33,984 nt of DNA from Kofleriaceae bacterium (GTDB taxonomy: Bacteria > Myxococcota_A > Polyangia > Haliangiales > Haliangiaceae). Every line of letters starts with the position of its first letter. The stretch's first letter is position 1. Shown here one piece after another: positions 28,803 through 33,984 of the stretch. The translations under genes and the position numbers were made by a program. Location of the stretch: assembly GCA_018058095.1 (NCBI GenBank), contig JAGPCO010000081.1:1-33984 (forward strand), given 5' to 3'. The notes beneath the pieces were generated by a model that did no database searches, was not told the origin of the DNA, and was given only the letters and a program-made list of their open reading frames with translations.

Positions 28803-30968
28803 ATGTCAGCTCGTCTTCTTCCGCTCGTGTCGCTGGCCGCTGCGTCGGTGCTGCTGGGCGCGCCGGGGTGCTCGTGTAACAACCGCGCCGGGGACGGCCC
28901 CGACGCCGCCGGCGGCACCTGCACCACCGGGACCGACTTCGACGGCGACGGCTTTGGCGCCGGCTGCGTGGCCGGCCCCGACTGCAACGACTTCGACGGC
29001 GCGGTGTGGGACGACTGCTGCGCGGCCGGCCCGTTCACCGGCTGCGCGTGTGACCCGGCGGTCGACCAGACCGTGGTCTGCTTCGACGCCGACGACGCCC
29101 TGGTCGGGGTTGGGCCGTGTATGCGCGGCACCCGCGCCTGTGACCCCGCCAGCAGCACGTGGGGCGGGTGCGAGGGCCAGGTCCTGCCCGAGGCCGAGGC
29201 GTGCGACGGCGGCAACAACGACTGCGACGGCCAGGTCGACGAGGGCGTGGTGTCGGCGTGCGGCAACTGCATCGCCGGCTGCGGCGAGGTCAGCGTCGGC
29301 CCCGACCCGTTCCCGTTCCCCAACACCGACCCGTCGGTCGGCGTCGACGGCGTCGGCCTCGACGGCAACGGCGACCTGGTGCTCGACTCGACCGCGGTCG
29401 AGCTGCACTACCTGTGGATCGCCAACGACGGCGAGGGCACGGTGTCGAAGATCGACACCCGGACCGGCTTCGAGGTCGCGCGGTACCCGTCGGTCACTCA
29501 CGACCCGGCCCGCTACGTCGACCACGCCGCCGGCCGCGTCATCAACGCCTGGAACGCCGACGCCAACGGCAACGCCTACGCCGACAACCGCCCGTCGCGC
29601 ACCGCGGTCGACTTCTACGGTGACGTGTGGGTCGCCAACCGCGCCCACGACGGCGCCGGCAGCAGCCAGCCGTCGGTCACCAAGATCTTCAACGACCCGT
29701 CCGACTGCGTCGATCGCAACGGCAACGGCATGATCGACACCTCGCACGACGTCGACGGCGACCACCTCATCCAGCTGGCCAACCCGCTCGAGTTCTACGC
29801 CGAGGCCGACGAGTGTATCGCCCTGACGGTGGCGGTCGGCAACGCCGGCGGCATCGCCCGGGCCCTGGCCATCGACGCCGGCTCCGACACCGAGGGCACC
29901 GGCATCAACCCCGGCAACGTGTGGGTCGGCATGTACGGCCAGAGCGCGTACTACCAGATCAACGGCGTGACCGGCGCGCTGCTGCAGGGGCCGGTCGCCA
30001 CCCCGGCCCACAACAGCTACGGCGCGGCCATCGACGGCAGCGGCATCCTGTACTCGGCCGACGCTTGCTGCGACCGGGTGCCGCACATCGGCCGCATCGA
30101 CACCACGCAGAACCCGGCCACCTTCGTGGAGATCCCGGCGCCGCCGTCGACCGCTGGCACCTACGGCATCACCGTCGACCTGCGCGGCCGGGTGTGGATC
30201 GGCGCCTACCCGTACCCGGCCCTGCACCGGTACGATCCGGTCGCCAACCTGTGGCAGACCTTCACCATCGCCCAGGGCAACGTGCGTGGCGTCGGCATCG
30301 ACGCCCGCGGCTACGTGTGGGCGGCGGCGCACCCGGGCGGCAACGGCTACGCGTGCCGGGCCTGGGCCGATGACCCGACCGACCCGGCCCACCCGACGTT
30401 GTGCTGGGCCATGAACGGCGGCGGCGGCAACAGCCAGGTCCCGGTCGGCATCGGCGTCGACTTCGACGGCCACGCCTGGACCGTGAACCAGAGCAGCTCG
30501 AACGCGTCGCGGCTGAGCCTGGACGCGGCGGGAGATCCCGTGCTGGTCGCCGGCGTGCCCGACGTCGACGTGTTCCCGGTCGGGCGCCTGCCGTACACGT
30601 ACTCGGACTTCACCGGCCTGGGTCTCCGCATCGTCACTCGTGGCGAGGGCGAGTACCGGGTGCCCATCCAGGGCTGCGCCGGCGCGGCGATGGCGAAGTG
30701 GCTGCAGGTCACGTTCGATGCGACCACGCCACCCGGGACCCGGGTCGAGATCTACGTCCGGGCTGGCAACGATCTGGCCACGCTCGACAACGCGCCCATC
30801 TATGGGCCATGGACGATGTCGCCGGCCGACCTGACCCAGCCGCCCGGCCCGGTGCCCGACGCCAGCTACATGCTGTTGATCATCCGCCTCGTCTCCGAGG
30901 ACCGGATGACCACGCCGATCGTGCACGGCTACTCGGTCCAGAAGTCGTGTAACGGCGAGATCGAATGA
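28803..30968 (+). CDS. Lipoprotein with MopE-like Cys-rich module and beta-propeller
   Basis: The 721-residue protein has a signal peptide with lipobox APGC (Cys23). Residues about 40-160 are Cys-rich with DFDGDGFGAGC, GPDCNDFD and ACDGGNNDCDGQVDEG, the metal-binding motif known from MopE and myxobacterial surface proteins. Residues about 165-640 form a repeated beta-propeller with blocks such as VWIGAYPYPALHRYDP and VWVANRAHDG, similar to virginiamycin-B lyase/SMP-30-like propellers. The C-terminus is a beta sandwich. ATG 28803 is chosen from the signal peptide and GAGGT; the frame extends 19 codons upstream. Catalytic residues of true lyases were not identified. It is surface exposed or periplasmic; function unknown. 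Confidence 0.85.
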   Translation: MSARLLPLVSLAAASVLLGAPGCSCNNRAGDGPDAAGGTCTTGTDFDGDGFGAGCVAGPDCNDFDGAVWDDCCAAGPFTGCACDPAVDQTVVCFDADDALVGVGPCMRGTRACDPASSTWGGCEGQVLPEAEACDGGNNDCDGQVDEGVVSACGNCIAGCGEVSVGPDPFPFPNTDPSVGVDGVGLDGNGDLVLDSTAVELHYLWIANDGEGTVSKIDTRTGFEVARYPSVTHDPARYVDHAAGRVINAWNADANGNAYADNRPSRTAVDFYGDVWVANRAHDGAGSSQPSVTKIFNDPSDCVDRNGNGMIDTSHDVDGDHLIQLANPLEFYAEADECIALTVAVGNAGGIARALAIDAGSDTEGTGINPGNVWVGMYGQSAYYQINGVTGALLQGPVATPAHNSYGAAIDGSGILYSADACCDRVPHIGRIDTTQNPATFVEIPAPPSTAGTYGITVDLRGRVWIGAYPYPALHRYDPVANLWQTFTIAQGNVRGVGIDARGYVWAAAHPGGNGYACRAWADDPTDPAHPTLCWAMNGGGGNSQVPVGIGVDFDGHAWTVNQSSSNASRLSLDAAGDPVLVAGVPDVDVFPVGRLPYTYSDFTGLGLRIVTRGEGEYRVPIQGCAGAAMAKWLQVTFDATTPPGTRVEIYVRAGNDLATLDNAPIYGPWTMSPADLTQPPGPVPDASYMLLIIRLVSEDRMTTPIVHGYSVQKSCNGEIE

Positions 30969-30986
30969 TCGCGTGATCGCGTGAGC

Positions 30987-31003
30987 GCCGGGCCACTCCC
31001 GGC
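30987..31003. promoter_or_regulatory. Short stem-loop just before DHH gene
   Basis: GCCGGG (30987-30992) and CCCGGC (30998-31003) form a 6-bp stem with a 5-base loop, ending three bases before ATG 31007. It is preceded by tandem ATCGCGTG copies (30968-30983). It could end the upstream transcript or hide the start region; no Shine-Dalgarno site is present. Confidence 0.35.
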
Positions 31004-31006
31004 ACC

Positions 31007-31981
31007 ATGAGCAAGACCCTCAAGATCTTCTTCCACGACGCCTGCTTCGACGGCACGGCGTCGGCGGCGCTGTTCGCCGCGTTCTACCGCGACGCGGTCG
31101 ATCGCGCCGCCGAGGTCGTGCCGATCGGCATGGTCCACGCCGACGGGGATCCGTTCGTCGACACCGCGTTCGACGCCGACGACCACGCCTGCGTCGACTT
31201 CCGCTACACCGACCGGCCGCAGCTGCGCTGGTGGTTCGATCACCACCGGACCGCGTTCCAGCCCGAGCGGCTGCGAGCGGCGTTCGAGCGCGACGCCAGC
31301 GGCGCCAAGTTCTGGAGCCCGGACGCGCCGTCGTGCGCCGGCTTCATGACCCGGACCCTGGGCGAGCGCTGGGGCTGGCGCCCGCCGGCGCACCTGCTCG
31401 AGCTGGTGCGCTGGGCCGACACCATCGACGCCGCCCGCTTCGGCAGCGCCGCCGAGGCGGTGGCGACCGAGCGACCGGCCCAGCGCCTGGCGCTGTGGAT
31501 CAGCCACAACCGCGACCGCGCCGCCGCGGCGCGCTACATCGACCTGCTGACGCGCGCGCCGCTGGAGGAGGTGGCCGCCGATCCCGCCATCAGCGCCGCG
31601 GTCAGCGGCCTCGTCGCCGGCCGCGCCGCGCTGGCCGAGCTGGTCGAGCGCCGCGCCGTGGTCGACGGGGACGTGGTGCTGATCGACCTGGCCGACGACC
31701 CGGCCGGCCCGAGCCCGGGGTTCCTCGGCTACCAGCTGTTTCCGGCCTGCCGGTACTCGGTGTCGCTGGTGCGGGGCGAGCACACGGTCAAGGTCGCGGT
31801 CGGCCGCAACCCGTGGACGACCCGGGCCGCGGCGGCCGCCGGGCACGACGTCGGCGCGCTGTGTGCGGCCCACGGCGGCGGTGGTCACCACGCCGTCGGG
31901 GGTATCACCCTGCCGCTGCACGAGGTCGGCCGGGCCCGGACCGCGGCGCGGGCGATCCTGGGGACCTTGCGCGGGGACTGA
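31007..31981 (+). CDS. DHH-family phosphoesterase
   Basis: The 324-residue protein has the DHH-family layout: N-terminal FFHDACFDGTASAAL (8-22) with metal-binding His/Asp, then VDF (63-65), FDHH (77-80) and a C-terminal DHHA1-like GGGGHHAVGG motif near 291-300. DHH proteins include RecJ, oligoribonucleases (NrnA) and cyclic-dinucleotide phosphodiesterases. The DACFDG wording differs from the usual HxxPDGDA of NrnA and is found in a divergent subgroup, so the substrate is uncertain. It has no signal peptide and is cytoplasmic. It starts 38 bases after the lipoprotein gene. Confidence 0.82.
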   Translation: MSKTLKIFFHDACFDGTASAALFAAFYRDAVDRAAEVVPIGMVHADGDPFVDTAFDADDHACVDFRYTDRPQLRWWFDHHRTAFQPERLRAAFERDASGAKFWSPDAPSCAGFMTRTLGERWGWRPPAHLLELVRWADTIDAARFGSAAEAVATERPAQRLALWISHNRDRAAAARYIDLLTRAPLEEVAADPAISAAVSGLVAGRAALAELVERRAVVDGDVVLIDLADDPAGPSPGFLGYQLFPACRYSVSLVRGEHTVKVAVGRNPWTTRAAAAAGHDVGALCAAHGGGGHHAVGGITLPLHEVGRARTAARAILGTLRGD

Positions 31982-32008
31982 GCGCTGGCGAGGTGGGCCC
32001 GGCCCGCG

Positions 32009-32014
32009 TATGGT
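32009..32014 (+). promoter_or_regulatory. -10-like box TATGGT, leaderless esterase start
   Basis: TATGGT, seven bases, then ATG 32022. This favours ATG 32022 over the in-frame ATG at 32010, which is part of the box itself. Confidence 0.45.
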
Positions 32015-32021
32015 CGCGCCG

Positions 32022-33020
32022 ATGGTGCTGCTGGCAACGAGGCTCGGGTCCTGGGTCGCGCTGGCGGCGGCGCTGGCCGCGCCCGCGGCGGTGGGCTGCG
32101 ACGACGGCGGGCCGAGCCCGGCGGCGGCCGATGCCGCGGCGGCCAGGGTGGACGGGCCCGGCCCGGGCCCCGACGCGGCGGCGCCGGCGTGCAGCGGGCG
32201 CCCCAGCCGCGCCGGTGACCTGGCGTGGACCGTGGCCTCGGGTGGGCGCGATCGCACGGCCTACGTGCACCTCCCGCCCGGCTACGACCCGACCCGACCC
32301 AGCCCGGTCGTGCTGCTGTTTCACGGTCTGACCATGAACGCGCGCTGGCAGGCCGACGTCAGCGACGTCGACGCCGTCGCCGACCTGCACGGGTTCGTCG
32401 CGGTCTACGCCGAGGGCACCAGCGTGCCGCAGGGCTGGAACGCGGGCGACTGCTGCGCGCCGGCGTCCACCTCCGGGGTCGACGACGTCGCCTTCGTCGC
32501 GACCTTGCTCGATCGCCTCGAGGCCGAGCTGTGTGTCGATGCGGATCGGGTCTTCGCCACCGGCTTCTCCAACGGCGGCTTCCTGTCGCATCGGCTCGGA
32601 TGTGAGCTGTCCGACCGCATCGCCGCCATCGGCCCGGTGTCCGGCGTGCTCGGCGTGGCCGACTGCGCGCCGAGCCGGCCGATGCCGGTCATGCACGTCC
32701 ACGGCACCAGCGATCTCATCGTGCCCTACGCCGGCGGCGGCGTGACCGGCTTTCGTGGCGCCCAGGCCAGCGTCGACGCCTGGGCCAGTCGCAATCAGTG
32801 CCCGCCCGGCGCCCCGGCCCAGGTGCTGGCGATCGGCGACAGCCGGTGCGAGCAGCGGGTCGGCTGCGCCGGCGGCGCCGACGTCGTGCTTTGTACCGTC
32901 GCCGGCGGCGGGCACCAGTGGCCCGGCGGGGACGGCATCCCGGGCGGCGGGCACACCAGCACCGACCTGCACGCCACGCTCGAGCTGTGGCGCTTCTTCG
33001 CCGCGCACCCGCGGCCCTGA
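32022..33020 (+). CDS. PHB depolymerase/feruloyl-esterase-like lipoprotein
   Basis: The 332-residue protein begins with a signal peptide and lipobox AVGC (Cys26), then an Ala/Asp/Pro-rich spacer (about 30-58). The alpha/beta-hydrolase domain has the oxyanion-type LLFHGLTMNA block, GFSNGG with nucleophile Ser183, GTSDLIVPY with Asp231 and GGGHQWPG with His298, the set seen in LpqC/feruloyl esterase and PHB-depolymerase relatives. The substrate is probably an ester of a plant or storage polymer, but this cannot be fixed from sequence. Cys pairs (CVDADR, DCCAP, NQC/SRC) suggest disulfides outside the cytoplasm. ATG 32022 is preferred over 32010 (see box at 32009). The DHH gene ends 40 bases upstream. 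Confidence 0.85.
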   Translation: MVLLATRLGSWVALAAALAAPAAVGCDDGGPSPAAADAAAARVDGPGPGPDAAAPACSGRPSRAGDLAWTVASGGRDRTAYVHLPPGYDPTRPSPVVLLFHGLTMNARWQADVSDVDAVADLHGFVAVYAEGTSVPQGWNAGDCCAPASTSGVDDVAFVATLLDRLEAELCVDADRVFATGFSNGGFLSHRLGCELSDRIAAIGPVSGVLGVADCAPSRPMPVMHVHGTSDLIVPYAGGGVTGFRGAQASVDAWASRNQCPPGAPAQVLAIGDSRCEQRVGCAGGADVVLCTVAGGGHQWPGGDGIPGGGHTSTDLHATLELWRFFAAHPRP

Positions 33021-33096
33021 CGGCCCGCACGGGTTGCGCCGCGCCACCTCGGGTACCGCTGGGGCAGGTCGCCCGCATCGCCGCGTGCGGCTGCGG

Positions 33097-33102
33097 TAGG
33101 AT
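33097..33102 (+). promoter_or_regulatory. -10-like box TAGGAT, leaderless NHL-lipoprotein start
   Basis: TAGGAT, six bases, then ATG 33109. No Shine-Dalgarno site. Confidence 0.5.
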
Positions 33103-33108
33103 CGCGGG

Positions 33109-33984
33109 ATGCGTGACACGTGCTGGACGCTGGTGGCGGTGGTGGTGGCCGGGTGTGGCGGTGGCGGGGGCGGCACCCCGAGCGACGGGCCGACCCGCGT
33201 CGACGCCGCCCGGATCGACGCGGCGGGACCGGACGTCGATGGGCCGGTCGTGGACGCCGACCCGGGCCTCGACGCCGCGGTCGACGCCGCGCCGCCGGTC
33301 GACGCCATGGTCGACGCCATGCCGTCGCCGTGTGCGCTGGCGCCGCTCGGGCTCGGGGTCAAGACCCTGGCTGGCTGCGCCGAGGCCGGCAACAGCAACG
33401 GCGCGCGTGAGGTCGCCCGCTTCACCAACCCGGTCAACGTCGCCGCGCTGGCCGACGGCGCCATCGTGGTGGCCGACTTCGACCTCGATCGGCTGCGCCG
33501 GGTCTTGCCCGATGGCACCACCAGCAACCTGACGGTGCAGGCCGGCTTCATCCGCCCGTTCGGGCTGGCCGTCACCGCCACCGGCGCCCTGTACGTGCAG
33601 ACCGACGCCAACCCGCAGGGCCTGCGCAACGCGACGACCGGCACGATCTGGCAGGTCGACCCCAGCAGCGGCGTCGCCACCGCCCTGATCCAGGACATCG
33701 GCCGGCCGCGTGGCATGGTCGCCCTGGCCGACGGACGCCTGGTCCTGGCCGACTACCTGCACCACGTCATCTCGGTGTTCGACCCGGCCGCCCCGGCCGG
33801 CAGCAACCTGACGGTGGTGGCCGGCGCCGCCGATCAAGCCGGCCACGTCGACGACACCGGTGCCGCCGCGCGCTTCAACCGACCGTATGGCCTGGCCGTG
33901 CTGCCCGACGGCGCGGTGGCCGTGGCCGACTACGAGAACCACCGCATCCGCCGGCTCGACCTCGGCACCGGCGCGGTGACCACG
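33109..33984 (+). CDS. NHL-repeat lipoprotein, 3' end outside window
   Basis: The frame is open from ATG 33109 to the window edge, giving 292 residues of an incomplete protein. A short signal peptide ends in VAGC (Cys16) and a Gly run; an Asp-Ala-rich spacer follows (about 30-72; DAAVDAAPPVDAMVDA). From about 80 the sequence contains NHL-type beta-propeller blades: RFTNPVNVAALADGAIVVADF, then RPFGLAVTATGALYV, RPRGMVALADGRLVLADY and RFNRPYGLAVLPDGAVAVADYENHRIRRLD. Such propellers bind ligands or partners and do not need a catalytic site. The Asp-Ala spacer is typical of Haliangium-like lipoproteins. The start is backed by the TAGGAT box. Confidence 0.82.
   Translation, partial: MRDTCWTLVAVVVAGCGGGGGGTPSDGPTRVDAARIDAAGPDVDGPVVDADPGLDAAVDAAPPVDAMVDAMPSPCALAPLGLGVKTLAGCAEAGNSNGAREVARFTNPVNVAALADGAIVVADFDLDRLRRVLPDGTTSNLTVQAGFIRPFGLAVTATGALYVQTDANPQGLRNATTGTIWQVDPSSGVATALIQDIGRPRGMVALADGRLVLADYLHHVISVFDPAAPAGSNLTVVAGAADQAGHVDDTGAAARFNRPYGLAVLPDGAVAVADYENHRIRRLDLGTGAVTT

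Noticed and set aside
26789-28879. 696-codon open frame on the plus strand
   Set aside because: Antisense to dinB and neighbours; Gln/Arg/Gly-rich shadow translation.
28806-30926. 706-codon open frame on the minus strand
   Set aside because: Antisense to the MopE/propeller lipoprotein gene; the plus-strand frame has a signal peptide and clear domains.

Overview
The window is very GC-rich DNA that reads like a myxobacterial (Myxococcota) chromosome, most likely of the Haliangium/Kofleriaceae type. The evidence is indirect: many secreted lipoproteins with Asp-Ala-Ala/Val-Asp-Ala spacers after the lipobox, Gly-Ser-Asp tails, MopE-like Cys-rich modules, TSP3-repeat outer membrane proteins, two PP2C phosphatases and a PrkA-YhbH-SpoVR operon. 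No rRNA, tRNA, prophage or CRISPR array was seen.

Layout. 1-460: 3' end of a REP-associated (Y1-type) transposase followed by a REP-like palindrome. 454-1452 (-): S66 LD-carboxypeptidase. 1453-1910: non-coding gap with a minus-strand terminator and a possible C-rich small RNA. 1911-3484 (+): ruvX and mltG. 3485-3734: hexamer arrays and a hairpin between convergent genes. 3735-4466 (-): lipoprotein. 4636-6308 (+): TIGR02147-type predicted regulator coupled to a lipoprotein. 6406-13230 (+): six-gene operon prkA, 71-aa RHH-like protein, yhbH, spoVR, PP2C phosphatase, PPP-type phosphatase, followed by a separate small DUF4177-like gene. 18701-13681 (-): truD, exbB, exbD, tonB and a TSP3-repeat outer membrane protein. 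18891-19991 (+): ChaN-like lipoprotein. 20101-21141 (-): TRAP solute receptor. 21323-22696 (+): second PP2C phosphatase. 22822-25184 (+): TRAP small and large membrane subunits. 28669-25206 (-): tightly packed CopD/HemJ-like membrane protein, DNA polymerase IV, two unrecognised small proteins and an orphan-looking DNA methyltransferase. 28803-33984 (+): MopE/beta-propeller lipoprotein, DHH phosphoesterase, esterase lipoprotein and a 3'-truncated NHL-repeat lipoprotein.

How genes act together. The PrkA operon pairs a stress/starvation protein kinase with its usual YhbH and SpoVR partners and adds two phosphatases of unrelated folds, all with overlapping or nearly touching reading frames. ExbB-ExbD-TonB form one energy-transducing complex for outer membrane uptake. 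The TRAP receptor and its membrane subunits are on opposite strands with a phosphatase gene between them.

The most general pattern is regulatory. Many genes that head transcription units carry a TAnnnT box ending exactly 6 or 7 bases before the start codon and lack a Shine-Dalgarno site, as expected for leaderless mRNAs. Genes inside operons use Shine-Dalgarno sites or stop/start overlaps instead.
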